A program made the position numbers and the translations under genes. From UBA3263 sp964508865 (GTDB lineage: Bacteria; Bacteroidota; Bacteroidia; Bacteroidales; Muribaculaceae), in the NCBI GenBank assembly GCA_964508865.1, contig CAZDVP010000002.1, positions 1-53,315 on the forward strand: DNA of 53,315 bases, written 5' to 3'. A model generated the notes under the pieces. That model saw only the letters and a list, made by a program, of their open reading frames with translations, was not told the DNA's origin and ran no database searches. Shown in pieces: positions 23,753-33,117 of the stretch; positions within the stretch are counted from its first letter, which is position 1, and every line of letters begins with the position of its first letter.

Positions 23753-24934
23753 TTATTTGTCGTTGAGCACGCAGATTGCAACGCGGTTCCAGCTTTCTTC
23801 CTTGAACATTTCGCCGATGCCTTTGCCCTGAGCCTTGATGCGGTCGGCCTTGATGCCATATTTGTTGACGAGCATGGTCTTGACGCTTTCGGCACGATTC
23901 TTGGCCAGGCGTTCGTTGAATTCGAGGTTACCGTCTTTCGAAGCGTAGCCATTGATTTCAACCGTTGCTTCGGGGTTGTTCTTCATGTACTGGGCAATCA
24001 TTTCCACGTTAGGCTGCTGGTCGGCAGTGATTTTCGAGGAGCCGATGCGGTAGAACACGTAGCGTACGCTCTGCAGGGTGTTGACGCTGTCGGTCTGGGT
24101 CACTACGGTAGCCGGACGGCTCTGGCAGCGTTCGAGGGCCTGGGCCAGGGTGTTGTTGGCGGCGTTGAGGTCGGCGTTGACGGCGGTCAGGTCGGCGATG
24201 CCGGCTTCCTGGGCAACAACCATTGCACGCAGGGCGTTGATCTGTTCGTTATAGTCGCTATAGTCGCAGGGAGCAGCGTAGGCGAAGCTGTGGGTGCCGT
24301 TGGAGTTACCGAAGTGGTAGGTCACGCCGGCCATGAGTTCGAGCGATGCGGCGCGGGCCGAGAAGTCGGTGTACTGCTTGTTGGTCACATTCCAGAGAAT
24401 CGAAGGCTTGATGCCGATGGTCCATGCTTTGGATTCGCCGAGGTTGAAGTTGATGTTCACACCCGAACGGACGCCGATGTCGTTGCCGTCGCGGCCCTGC
24501 GATTTAGGAACGAAGGTGTGAATCCAGCCGGTACCGCCAACCAGTTCTACTTCAACGGGGCGGGGTTGGCCTGCATAGCCGGCGAAAAGGTTATTCATGT
24601 TAACTGCGCCGAAAACGCCAACATACATTCCGTCAACGATGTTGTGCATGGAGGGCTGACCGTTCCAGGTCGAGGTATTGAAAGTGGTGGTTCCTTCAAC
24701 GCCGAGGCCAATGGTGGGCGAAACCTGTTTACGAAGTTCCAGGCCGGCTGCACCGCGGATGTTGTCCTTGAAGGTGCCGTGGAAGGGGTGGACGGGGTTG
24801 GCAATGCCACCCTTAACGGTGATTGACCAGTTATCGCCGGCGTTAGAAGGGGCCAGCGCATTAGTTGTTTCCTGGGCGGAGGCAGCACCGGCAAAAGCTA
24901 CGGTTGCAATAGCTGCGAGAATAGATTTTTTCAT
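23753..24934 (-). CDS. OmpA-family outer membrane protein
   Basis: The 393-residue product has a clean signal peptide (MKKSILAAIATVAFAGAASA). An eight-strand-like beta-barrel region covers about 30-235 (for example WSITVKGGIANP, LELMAGVTYHFG). A short coiled segment follows at about 245-285 (INALRAMVVAQEAGIADLTA). The C-terminal OmpA/MotB peptidoglycan-binding domain contains VEINGYASKDGN, NERLAKNRAESVKTML and ADRIKAQGKG. It links the outer membrane to the cell wall and is probably abundant. An AT-rich leader (24935-25066) precedes it, with no clean TAnnTTTG box, so its promoter remains unassigned. Confidence 0.93.
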   Translation of the reverse strand: MKKSILAAIATVAFAGAASAQETTNALAPSNAGDNWSITVKGGIANPVHPFHGTFKDNIRGAAGLELRKQVSPTIGLGVEGTTTFNTSTWNGQPSMHNIVDGMYVGVFGAVNMNNLFAGYAGQPRPVEVELVGGTGWIHTFVPKSQGRDGNDIGVRSGVNINFNLGESKAWTIGIKPSILWNVTNKQYTDFSARAASLELMAGVTYHFGNSNGTHSFAYAAPCDYSDYNEQINALRAMVVAQEAGIADLTAVNADLNAANNTLAQALERCQSRPATVVTQTDSVNTLQSVRYVFYRIGSSKITADQQPNVEMIAQYMKNNPEATVEINGYASKDGNLEFNERLAKNRAESVKTMLVNKYGIKADRIKAQGKGIGEMFKEESWNRVAICVLNDK

Positions 24935-25066
24935 AATAGGTAGTAGTTGAAATTTTGTTAGTAGTTCTTGTTTCTTGGTGTAGAGGAAATTTAAAATCGT
25001 TTTCCTATACGACAACCAACCAAGCAAAAAAGTTCAAAAACCCCTAAAATTTTTTAAAATATTTTT

Positions 25067-26569
25067 TCAGAGCGACTCAAGAATCGGCTCTACGATATGG
25101 CGGTCGGGACACAGGCGCGGCACCTTGCGCTGCCCGCCGAGTTTGCCTGTTGATTCGAGCCAGCGGTCAAAGGTTCCCTGCGGAACTTCAATGACCTCCA
25201 CCGGGTCCAGAAATATCGAGTCCTGGCGCTTGGCGGCATAGTCGCTGTTCTCGCGGCAGAGATTGCGGTCGAGCTCGGCGGCAAACTGATTCAGCGATTG
25301 GGGCGGCTCCTTGAATTCCACCAGCCACTGGTGGCGGCCGTGGTGGCTGCCCGAGGTATAGACCGGCGCGGCAGTGTAGTCGCTCACTCGGCAGTTCAGG
25401 GCCTGGCAGGTAGCGGTCAGCGCTGCGTCGGAGTTATGAACCATCAGCTCCTCGCCAAAGGCATTTATATAGAGTTTTGTGCGTCCGGCGATTGATATTC
25501 GCAGCGGAGCGGTGGTTTCGATTCTAACGGTGTCGCCCAGCGGATAGCGCCAGAGGCCGTTGCTGGCGGTGATGACCAGAGCGTAGACCTTGCCCTGCTC
25601 AACCTCCCAGGCCTTGACGGGGTCGCGGCCGTCGAGGGGGTCGAACTCATAGTAAACGCCCGCGTCGGGAATCAGCAGCATGGCGCCGGGAGTCAGCCGG
25701 TCCTGAACGGCAAAGAAGCCTTCGGAGGCATTATAGGTTTCGAGATAGCGCATTTTGGAGCTATCGGTTATTGACTCATATTGTCCGCGATAGGGGTCGA
25801 AGCTGATGCCGCCATGGAAAAACACCTCCAGGTTGGGCCAAACGTCGTGGACGCTCTCAACTCCGGCATCTTTAATCACCTCGCGCAGAACGGTGAGGAA
25901 CCACGACGGCACGCCGCTGATGGAACGCACGTCGGCGCCGCGCGAAGCGCGCACCAGTGCCGGGAGCTTTTCGTGCCAGTTGCTCAGCAGGGCAACTTTC
26001 GGGTCGGCCGGCACGCGAAGCAGCGACGAGCCGCCCGGCATTTTTTCAATCAGGTGGGCCGACAGGTCGCCGACCTTCACGTCGGCCGGATGCTCGCGCA
26101 GCTCAGTGGCAAACGACCCGCCGAGAATAAACGACCTGCCGCCCAGCACCCGGCTGTCGGGGTAGAGGCGCAGATATTCGGCCAGGCAGCAGGCCGAACC
26201 GCGGAAATGGTTGCGGCTGAGGCTGGCGTCGGTCACGGGAACATATTTGGAGCGGCCGTCGGAAGTGCCCGACGACTGGGCGAAGCGGCGGCATTTTCCG
26301 GGCCAGAGCACATTGGCTTCACCGCGGACCATGCGCATCACTTCGGGGCGAATGTCTTCATAGGGGCGCACCGGCACCCGGCTGCTGAAATGTTCGGCGC
26401 CGGCGATTGAGGCGAATCCATAGCGGCGCCCGACGTCGGTGTTGCGCGCGTCGCTCAAAAGGCCATGCAAAACCCGGCGCTGCGTCCGCTCCAGGTCGTC
26501 GGAGTGGTGAGCGAGGTTCTTGGCTCGGGCCTCAAAAAATGGCCTGCATAATGGAGTTAGATTCAACAC
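25067..26569 (-). CDS. GH3 auxin-responsive promoter family protein (acyl-adenylate amide synthetase fold)
   Basis: The 500-residue product carries the ANL-type ATP-binding motifs of GH3 enzymes: QSSGTSDGRSKYVPVT near 88-103, YNASEGFFAVQ near 272-282, and GLWRYPLGDTVRIE near 340-353. Plant GH3 enzymes conjugate amino acids to carboxylic acid hormones. Bacterial homologues are common in Bacteroidota, but their substrates are unknown. I took the GTG at 26569 as start because a TAacTTTG promoter box ends five bases before it. The in-frame TTG one codon later is the alternative. No ATG is available near the N-terminus. Confidence 0.85.
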   Translation of the reverse strand: MLNLTPLCRPFFEARAKNLAHHSDDLERTQRRVLHGLLSDARNTDVGRRYGFASIAGAEHFSSRVPVRPYEDIRPEVMRMVRGEANVLWPGKCRRFAQSSGTSDGRSKYVPVTDASLSRNHFRGSACCLAEYLRLYPDSRVLGGRSFILGGSFATELREHPADVKVGDLSAHLIEKMPGGSSLLRVPADPKVALLSNWHEKLPALVRASRGADVRSISGVPSWFLTVLREVIKDAGVESVHDVWPNLEVFFHGGISFDPYRGQYESITDSSKMRYLETYNASEGFFAVQDRLTPGAMLLIPDAGVYYEFDPLDGRDPVKAWEVEQGKVYALVITASNGLWRYPLGDTVRIETTAPLRISIAGRTKLYINAFGEELMVHNSDAALTATCQALNCRVSDYTAAPVYTSGSHHGRHQWLVEFKEPPQSLNQFAAELDRNLCRENSDYAAKRQDSIFLDPVEVIEVPQGTFDRWLESTGKLGGQRKVPRLCPDRHIVEPILESL

Positions 26570-26574
26570 GAGGG

Positions 26575-26582
26575 CAAAGTTA
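26575..26582 (-). promoter_or_regulatory. -7 promoter box (TAACTTTG) of the GH3-family gene, predicted leaderless
   Basis: The minus strand reads TAACTTTG with five bases (CCCTC) before the GTG at 26569. No clear -33 TTTG is seen upstream in the AT-rich gap. Confidence 0.6.
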
Positions 26583-26645
26583 ACTAAATTTTTTATATTT
26601 TTAATGCCCGGCCGGCGCTTTTAGTTCACTAATGTGCGCCCGATT

Positions 26646-26675
26646 TTTGTTTTCGGGATTTTTTTTGTACCTTTG
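26646..26675 (+). promoter_or_regulatory. promoter of the sialidase gene
   Basis: TTTG at 26646-26649, an 18-base spacer and TACCTTTG at 26668-26675 form a Bacteroidota-type promoter. The sialidase ATG follows 38 bases later. The divergent GH3-family promoter lies about 90 bases away. Confidence 0.7.
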
Positions 26676-26713
26676 GAGCAGCTAAACCAATCATTTAACA
26701 CTTTCAATTTTCT

Positions 26714-29233
26714 ATGACTCATTCAAAAATTCGACTCGGCTTGTTGGCCTCCGCTATGGCCATATGCCTGTCGGCAACAGCCGGCGACGAAGTTGTTCGC
26801 CAGATTTCGCTGCAAACAGGCAAACTCGACTCCTCAACAGGCTGGTCGCAAACCTGGACCGGCACTGAAACCTCACCGGCCATTTCTATGACCGCTTCGC
26901 GAAAGGACATGGCCCCCGCTGCCGACGGCATCAACCTGGACATGCGCGAGGGCACAGCCAAAGCCTCAACCTATACCATCATTCCCGAAGCCGGCTGGCA
27001 GGTAAAGGAAATTTCAATCAGTTTCCGCGGCAATGACGATAGCAACCCTGTAACCGTCAGCGCAATGGGCCATAAAATCGTTTCCTCCTCCGAGGTGCAG
27101 ACCCTGACCGTTCAGCCGCGCAACTTCGACTCGCCGGCCATTACCCTTACCGGCAACAACCAGGGCATAACAACCACCGACTTCCGCGTGACCCTGGTTG
27201 AAGTCGAGCCCGAACCCTACACCGAAGTGGTTATCAATAAAAACACCGGCTCGTTCGTTTCGTCGACCGGCTCGTTCAACAGCCTCTGGCAGTCGGGCAA
27301 CCTCTATCTGACCTCGGCCACTGCTTCGAACCAGCGCGCCGCCAATATGGCAGTTGCCGCCGACGGCGTTTCGCTCGACCTGCGCGAAGGCTCGGCCAAT
27401 GCGTCGAACTACTATCTTGTAGCCACCGGCAACCAGCGCGTTTCGGGCTTCGAACTGACTTTTGTGAGCAACGACCCGTCGAAACCCGTAACCGTTACCT
27501 GCGGCTCGCAAACCCTCACCTCCTCAACCGAGCCCCAGACCCTAACGGTTAAGGGCATAGCCTACGGCCAGCAGGCCAGCTTCACCCTGACCGGCGCCAA
27601 CGCCGGCATCGCCGCCACCTCATTCAAGGCCTACCTGTCAGAGGCCTCGCCCACGGTCCATGGCGTCAACGTGTTTACCTACACCGGCGTTCAGCCGTTC
27701 CAAACCGTTTATCGCATTCCGGTTGTGGCCTACGTTCCCGCAGGCCCGAAGGCCGGTCGCCTCGTTGCAGTCAACGACTTCCGCCCCTGCGGCGCCGACA
27801 TAGGCTTCGGCGAAGTTGACCTCCACATTTCCTGGTCGGACGACGGCGGCCTGAGCTGGACCGCTCCGACCGACCCGGTCGACGCTCAGGGCAACCACGT
27901 TGCCGACGGCGACGGCCAGGGCACTCCCGCAACCAGCAATGAAAACCGCGACTGCGGCTTCGGCGACCCCGTTCTGGTTGCCGACCGCGAAACCGGCGAC
28001 CTTTTGATGGTTGGCACCTGCGGCCGCGTTCCCATCGGCCAGGCCACCCGCGCAATTCCCCAGGGCATCGCTATCTGGCACAGCCAGGACGGCGGCGAAA
28101 CCTGGACCCAATGGAAGGACATCACCGAAAGCATCCTGACCCAGCTCGACGACAAATGCGAATACGGCAAGGTTGACGGCTTCTTCTTCACCGCCGGCCG
28201 CATGGTTCAGAGCAAATACGTTAAAGTCGGCTCGCACTATCGCGTCTACGTTGTTGCCGGCGGCGCATCGCGCCAGCGCAACGACACCCAGTGCTGGGTG
28301 TTCTACACCGACGACTTCGGCGACACCTGGCATATTCTCGGCGACCCGATGAAACCGGCCCTGACAACCGGCGGCGCCGAACCCAAGTGCGAAGAACTGC
28401 CCGACGGCTCAGTGCTGTTCAGCGGCCGTGCCGGCGGCGGTGTGCGTAACTGGAACATCTTCTCCTACACCGACACTGAAAAAGGCGAGGGCTACTGGGA
28501 CAACGCCGTTGGCGGCCCGATGGTGACCGGCGCCGCTTCGTGCAACGGCGACGCGCTGATTCTCCCGGTCAAGAACACTCAGACCGGCAAGGGCGCCTAC
28601 CTGCTGCTGCAGTCAACTCCGTGCCATCCTTCGTCGCGCATCAACGTTGGCATCAACTACAAGGTTCTGGCCAACGGCTATGACGACTTCGGCACCGCCA
28701 AGATAATCGCCTCCGACTGGGACGGCCACGTCCAGGCTTCGTCGCTCCCCTCGGCCTACTCGTCGCTAACCATGATGAACGACGGCACCGTTGGCTTCAT
28801 CTATGAGGAAGCAACCTACGGCAGAGACTACTGCGAGGTTTACCGCAACTTCTCGGTCGAGGATATCACCGCCGGACAATACACCTACGCCCCCGACGAA
28901 GAGTGCGCCACTGCGCTGGAACTCACCCGCCAGATGGTTGCAGGCCGCCTCGACGCCGCCAAAGCTACCTACGCTTCGCGCACCGAGCTGCTCGAAACCC
29001 TCGGCAAGGCCGCCGAAGCCTTCAACGCGGCTCCCTCGACCACTGCCTACGAATATTTCAACGCTGCCTATAACGCAGTTCTGACCAACACCCCCCTGGC
29101 CATTGGCGAAGTGGCTGCCCCGATTCAGGGCGCAAGCCGCTACGTTGACCTGCTGGGCCGCCCCGTGGCTCAGCCGCGCTCCGGCTCGCTGCTGATTGAT
29201 GCAGCCGCCCGCCGCGCTGTTGTTATCCGCTAA
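26714..29233 (+). CDS. secreted sialidase (GH33) with duplicated N-terminal beta modules
   Basis: The 839-residue product has a signal peptide (LGLLASAMAICLSATAG). Two similar beta-rich modules follow at about 31-160 and 172-312. The six-bladed propeller begins with the YRIP motif (333-336, with the first substrate-binding Arg334). Asp boxes are SDDGGLSW (375-382), SQDGGETW (457-464) and TDDFGDTW (532-539). The late segment GFIYEEATYGRDYCEVY holds the expected Glu/Tyr catalytic elements. GH33 enzymes release terminal sialic acids from host glycans such as mucin. The final residues (YVDLLGRPVAQ, then RRAVVIR) resemble a type IX sorting domain. It has its own promoter. Confidence 0.92.
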   Translation: MTHSKIRLGLLASAMAICLSATAGDEVVRQISLQTGKLDSSTGWSQTWTGTETSPAISMTASRKDMAPAADGINLDMREGTAKASTYTIIPEAGWQVKEISISFRGNDDSNPVTVSAMGHKIVSSSEVQTLTVQPRNFDSPAITLTGNNQGITTTDFRVTLVEVEPEPYTEVVINKNTGSFVSSTGSFNSLWQSGNLYLTSATASNQRAANMAVAADGVSLDLREGSANASNYYLVATGNQRVSGFELTFVSNDPSKPVTVTCGSQTLTSSTEPQTLTVKGIAYGQQASFTLTGANAGIAATSFKAYLSEASPTVHGVNVFTYTGVQPFQTVYRIPVVAYVPAGPKAGRLVAVNDFRPCGADIGFGEVDLHISWSDDGGLSWTAPTDPVDAQGNHVADGDGQGTPATSNENRDCGFGDPVLVADRETGDLLMVGTCGRVPIGQATRAIPQGIAIWHSQDGGETWTQWKDITESILTQLDDKCEYGKVDGFFFTAGRMVQSKYVKVGSHYRVYVVAGGASRQRNDTQCWVFYTDDFGDTWHILGDPMKPALTTGGAEPKCEELPDGSVLFSGRAGGGVRNWNIFSYTDTEKGEGYWDNAVGGPMVTGAASCNGDALILPVKNTQTGKGAYLLLQSTPCHPSSRINVGINYKVLANGYDDFGTAKIIASDWDGHVQASSLPSAYSSLTMMNDGTVGFIYEEATYGRDYCEVYRNFSVEDITAGQYTYAPDEECATALELTRQMVAGRLDAAKATYASRTELLETLGKAAEAFNAAPSTTAYEYFNAAYNAVLTNTPLAIGEVAAPIQGASRYVDLLGRPVAQPRSGSLLIDAAARRAVVIR

Positions 29234-29263
29234 ATTCTACGCTCTGCGGCCCTGTGGCGGCGG

Positions 29264-29271
29264 TAATTTTG
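29264..29271 (+). promoter_or_regulatory. possible -7 box (TAATTTTG) upstream of the unrecognised 630-residue gene
   Basis: TAATTTTG fits TAnnTTTG and lies 26 bases before the ATG at 29298, the same spacing as for hisS and the kdsB-like gene. No convincing -33 is present. Confidence 0.45.
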
Positions 29272-29297
29272 CAGCCAAAAACTCAGTCTTTTTGGTT

Positions 29298-31190
29298 ATG
29301 CAGAATTTCACCCTACCCTCGGCCGCAGAGTTCAGTTTCAACGAAAACTACGCCGAAAACCTACGCCCGGCCATAGTGGCCGGCCAAAACGCCCTGCTCC
29401 CCACCGGCCTGCCGCAGGTGGTCCTTAACAGCGCCGGCGCCCACATTTGTCCGCTCCCCGACGGCCGCATAGTCAGTGTTGCCGCCAACCATCGGCTCAT
29501 CAGCGTCGACGGCATCGAAGCGGGCACTTTGGGCGCCGATTTCCGTTGGGCCATGGCCGACGGCGAGCGCATAGCGGTTTTTACCGACTCCGGAGTGCAA
29601 TGGATCGCAGCCGGCGTAGTGCAGCCGGCCCGCGATGGGTCGGTTGCCGTTGAGCTAAGCGTGGCTGACCTGAGCGCCGATCTGAGCGCCGAAGTCAGCG
29701 TGCCGTCAACCCTCAAGGGCACCTATCAGCGGCCCTCAACGGCGCTGCAGTCGGCCGACTGCCAGACCTTTGCGGCCGCCATGCAAAAGAGCCTCGCCTC
29801 GCTGTCGGCCCAGGCGGCTCTGCGCGGAATGCTGGTGCAGCCGGCCCGGGTCGGCTGGCGCATGCTCGATGCCGCCGGGCGCATAGTGGCCCAGGGCGCG
29901 CCGCAGCGCTTCGGCTTGATTCAGGGCAACGGAACCATTGTTTTTCAGGCAACCAAGTCAGATTCGACCTACTCGGTCAAGGGGGCATCGCTGATGCAGG
30001 GGCGAGCCTATGCCCTGCGCGTTGCCGTTGAGCGCTCCGAGTCGGAATTCTGGCGCCGCCGCGCCCGCACTCTCGAAATTCTGGTTCAGCCCGACTGCGT
30101 CCGCCTGACCGGCGCAACCGGCTATTTCACCGAAACTTCGCCCGGCAACGCCAACCTGACCGTCGGGCCTGTTATCGTTGAAACCGAACCCGAAGGCAAG
30201 GCAGTTATTGCGGCGCGCTTCGACCTGCCGCTCGAGGGGCTCGACACTCAGATTTTCATCACCGACCTGGGCAGCGCCGACGCCAATGTCGAACCGGCCG
30301 AGGAGTTCATTCCGTCGGCAATCTGCTATTGCGGCGACCTGCGAGCCTATGCCACGGCGGGCGAACCGGGAACGATTGCCATAGCCCAGGCCGGCGACCC
30401 GCTGACGCTGCGCCTACGCGCCCACATTTGCGAGGGCCGGGTTCTGCGCATTTGCGTTCCGCGCGGCTCGGGCGGCGGCTGGAACTATGGGCGCCACCAT
30501 TTGCTGGCCTTCACAACCGCGGGGATTTTTGCCGTCAGCGTTGACTCGGCGCTCCGCACCATTTCGGCAGCTCCGGTGGCGGCCGACTGCATTGCGCGCG
30601 CCGATGCCGTTGCCGAATCGGCCGAAGCGATTTTCTGCGCAACAGCTTCGGGCCTGCTTCTGCGAATCAGCGGTTCGCGGGTGGAGCGCATGGCGTTTCC
30701 GGGCGAGGCAGTGGCCCTGGTGTGGGTTGCAAAGTTCGGCGAGCTGCTGGTTCTCAATGCCCTGGGCAAGCTCATGGCCATTGGCAGCCGCGGCGGCATT
30801 TCGGCCAGGTCGCTGGCGGTGGTGCGCTCCTTTGTCGAGCCGGCCATGGCCGTTACCGCCGCCGGCACTCTGATTGACTTTGCCAGCGAAAACGAGGTGG
30901 CGGCGCCGGTTGTGTGGCGCCGAAGGGTTCTTGCTCCCCAGCCGGTCAAAAGCCCCTGGCGCAGCGCAACTTTCCTTATCGACACCGAGCGGGCAATCAA
31001 CCTGGAACTGACCATTTCGGCCGACTCAGGCGGCGGGTCGCAGCGGCTGCTCCAACTTCAGCTCAACGGCCCGGTCAATGCCCCGCTGCGCGCCCGCTTC
31101 CGCGCCCCGGCGCGCCCCTATCTGACCTGCTCGCTGAACGGGCCGATGCTCCCTCCGACGCGGCTGCTGCAATTCCAAATTGCTAATTGA
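29298..31190 (+). CDS. unrecognised 630-residue beta-rich protein
   Basis: I do not recognise this family. It lacks a signal peptide and clear membrane segments. The sequence is rich in alternating hydrophobic stretches, suggesting mostly beta structure or blades: GRIVSVAANHRLISVDGIEA, IAVFTDSGVQWIAAG, LLAFTTAGIFAVSVDSALRT, AIFCATASGLLLRISGSRVERM and VAKFGELLVLNALGKLMAIG. These short runs resemble propeller blades. An Ala-rich middle segment (about 130-175) precedes an Ig-like region. The style vaguely recalls phage tail or stabilisation proteins of Bacteroidales, but no phage genes surround it. It is tightly followed by lptF, whose promoter and start overlap its last codons. Confidence 0.8.
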   Translation: MQNFTLPSAAEFSFNENYAENLRPAIVAGQNALLPTGLPQVVLNSAGAHICPLPDGRIVSVAANHRLISVDGIEAGTLGADFRWAMADGERIAVFTDSGVQWIAAGVVQPARDGSVAVELSVADLSADLSAEVSVPSTLKGTYQRPSTALQSADCQTFAAAMQKSLASLSAQAALRGMLVQPARVGWRMLDAAGRIVAQGAPQRFGLIQGNGTIVFQATKSDSTYSVKGASLMQGRAYALRVAVERSESEFWRRRARTLEILVQPDCVRLTGATGYFTETSPGNANLTVGPVIVETEPEGKAVIAARFDLPLEGLDTQIFITDLGSADANVEPAEEFIPSAICYCGDLRAYATAGEPGTIAIAQAGDPLTLRLRAHICEGRVLRICVPRGSGGGWNYGRHHLLAFTTAGIFAVSVDSALRTISAAPVAADCIARADAVAESAEAIFCATASGLLLRISGSRVERMAFPGEAVALVWVAKFGELLVLNALGKLMAIGSRGGISARSLAVVRSFVEPAMAVTAAGTLIDFASENEVAAPVVWRRRVLAPQPVKSPWRSATFLIDTERAINLELTISADSGGGSQRLLQLQLNGPVNAPLRARFRAPARPYLTCSLNGPMLPPTRLLQFQIAN

Positions 31191-31210
31191 CGATTTTTTG
31201 CGTAACTTTG
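31180..31210 (+). promoter_or_regulatory. promoter of lptF, predicted leaderless
   Basis: TTG at 31180-31182, a 20-base spacer and TAACTTTG at 31203-31210 match the consensus. Five bases (CAGCA) separate the box from the GTG at 31216. The -33 lies within the last codons of the upstream gene. Confidence 0.65.
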
Positions 31211-31215
31211 CAGCA

Positions 31216-33108
31216 GTGTTAGGCATTAAGAAACTCGACTGGTTCATGCTGCGGCAATTTCTGCCGCTCTTTGCAATGACATTTCTGATCTGCACTTTTA
31301 TAGTGCTGATGCAGTTTCTGTGGCTCCACCTCCAGGACCTGGTTGGCAAAGGCGTTGGAATCGGAGTGCTCTCCGAACTCTTTTTCTACGCCGCGCTGGC
31401 AATGGTTCCCATGGCGCTGCCGCTGGCCGTGCTGCTGGCCTCGCTGATGACTTTCGGCAATCTGGGCGAAAGCCTCGAACTCACCGCATTGAAAGCGGGC
31501 GGCATATCCCTTTTCAGGGTTATGCGCCCGCTGATTGTTCTGATGGTTTTCGTTTCTATCGGTGCGTTCTTTTTCCAGAACAACGTGTTGCCGCTGGCGC
31601 AGACCAAAATGTGGACCCTGCTGAAATCAGTGCGCCAGAAAACCCCGGAGCTCGACATTGTTGAGGGCGAATTCAACTATCAGCTGCCCAACATCAACAT
31701 CTACGTTGACCGGAAAAATCGCGAAAGCGGAATGCTCTACGGAGTTATGATTTATGACTTCCGCGAGGGCTTCGAGCGCTCGCGAGTAATTCTGGCCGAC
31801 AGCGCCACGCTGGCCACCGCCCCCGACAAAACCCACATGTATCTCGACCTGCACCATGGCGAACTCTTCGAGAACCTGCGCGAAGGCCAGGGAAACAAGT
31901 CGAACGAGCGCAACCGCCTTTACCGCCGCGAGCAGTTTGTTGACAAACACATTTCGGTGGCCTTCGACATGAATCTGGAAATGATCGACGAAAACGAAAT
32001 GAGCCGCACCTATGCCGGCAAAAACGTTGCGCAGCTGATGTTCAGCATCGACTCCATGGGCCACCGCCTCGACTCGATCGGCACCTCGATCGGCAGCGCC
32101 ATGGCCAACGAACCGATAGTGGGCGTCACGCCAACGGCGATTGTTGCCGAACAGCTTGAGGCCGACGCGGTTGCCCCGCTGATTCTCGACCCCGATTCGG
32201 TGCGCTCCACCCTTTCCTACACCCTGCGCCGCCAAGTCACTCAAACGGCCCGCAACGCCATTGACCGCCGGCGCATGGAGCGGTTGAGCCAGGCAATGTA
32301 TCTGGGCGACGAGCAGGAAACCCTGCGCCGCCACCAGATTGAGCTCAACCGGCGCTTCACCCTGTCGCTGGCCTGCCTGATTTTCTTCTTCATCGGGGCT
32401 CCGCTCGGAGCCATTATCCGCAAAGGCGGCATCGGCACTCCGCTGGTCATTTCGGTGTTGCTCTTTATTTTCTACTACATCATCGACAACTCCGGCTATC
32501 GCCTGGCGCGCGATGGCAAGGTGCCCGTCTGGGAGGGCGTTTGGGTCAGCTCGGCTGTGCTCCTGCCGCTGGGCATTTTCGTGACCTACAAGGCAGTCAA
32601 GGACTCCGCAGTGTTCAACGCCGACAGCTATCTGCGCTTCATCCGCACCATAACCGGCAAGAACCGGCGCGCCCTGTCGGTCAAGGAAGTGGTTATTGAA
32701 GACTACTATCCCGAGTACGCTCTGGAACTATTCAACGCCGTGGTGGCCGACGCCGACGGATTTATCCGGAACTATCCGCGTCCGCAGGGCTATTTCGCCT
32801 ATTGGAACCGCGGCATACCGGCCGCCGACATTCTCGAACTCTCGGCGCGACTGGAGCAACTGGTGGCCTACACGGCCAACTCGCGCTCGCAGCGCGTAAT
32901 CGACGCGCTCAATGCCCTGCCCATGCTCGAAAACCTGGCCATACTCCACCCTGCTGCGCAGTCGCCCCGGCTGCACGCCCTGCTGAAATGGTTTGCGCCC
33001 CTGGGCCTGCCCCTGTGGCTCCTTTCGCTACCCTTCCAGCGCCGCCTCCTCCGCAACATCCGCTCCCTCGCCGCCTCCCCCCTGCCCACTCTCCTACAAA
33101 GCCACTAA
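31216..33108 (+). CDS. LptF/LptG (YjgP/YjgQ) family LPS export permease
   Basis: The 630-residue product has N-terminal membrane helices (FLPLFAMTFLICTFIVLMQFLW, ELFFYAALAMVPMALPLAVLLASLM, PLIVLMVFVSIGAFFF). A periplasmic beta-jellyroll-like part follows. More membrane helices come after about residue 385 (LACLIFFFIGAPLGAIIRKGG, PLVISVLLFIFYYIIDNSGY). LptF and LptG form the permease of the LptBFGC transporter that extracts LPS from the inner membrane. Bacteroidota versions are long, as here, with a roughly 150-residue C-terminal extension. GTG at 31216 yields MLGIKKLDWF, which matches family N-termini; longer starts would precede the predicted transcription start. Confidence 0.9.
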   Translation: MLGIKKLDWFMLRQFLPLFAMTFLICTFIVLMQFLWLHLQDLVGKGVGIGVLSELFFYAALAMVPMALPLAVLLASLMTFGNLGESLELTALKAGGISLFRVMRPLIVLMVFVSIGAFFFQNNVLPLAQTKMWTLLKSVRQKTPELDIVEGEFNYQLPNINIYVDRKNRESGMLYGVMIYDFREGFERSRVILADSATLATAPDKTHMYLDLHHGELFENLREGQGNKSNERNRLYRREQFVDKHISVAFDMNLEMIDENEMSRTYAGKNVAQLMFSIDSMGHRLDSIGTSIGSAMANEPIVGVTPTAIVAEQLEADAVAPLILDPDSVRSTLSYTLRRQVTQTARNAIDRRRMERLSQAMYLGDEQETLRRHQIELNRRFTLSLACLIFFFIGAPLGAIIRKGGIGTPLVISVLLFIFYYIIDNSGYRLARDGKVPVWEGVWVSSAVLLPLGIFVTYKAVKDSAVFNADSYLRFIRTITGKNRRALSVKEVVIEDYYPEYALELFNAVVADADGFIRNYPRPQGYFAYWNRGIPAADILELSARLEQLVAYTANSRSQRVIDALNALPMLENLAILHPAAQSPRLHALLKWFAPLGLPLWLLSLPFQRRLLRNIRSLAASPLPTLLQSH

Positions 33109-33117
33109 AAATATCCC

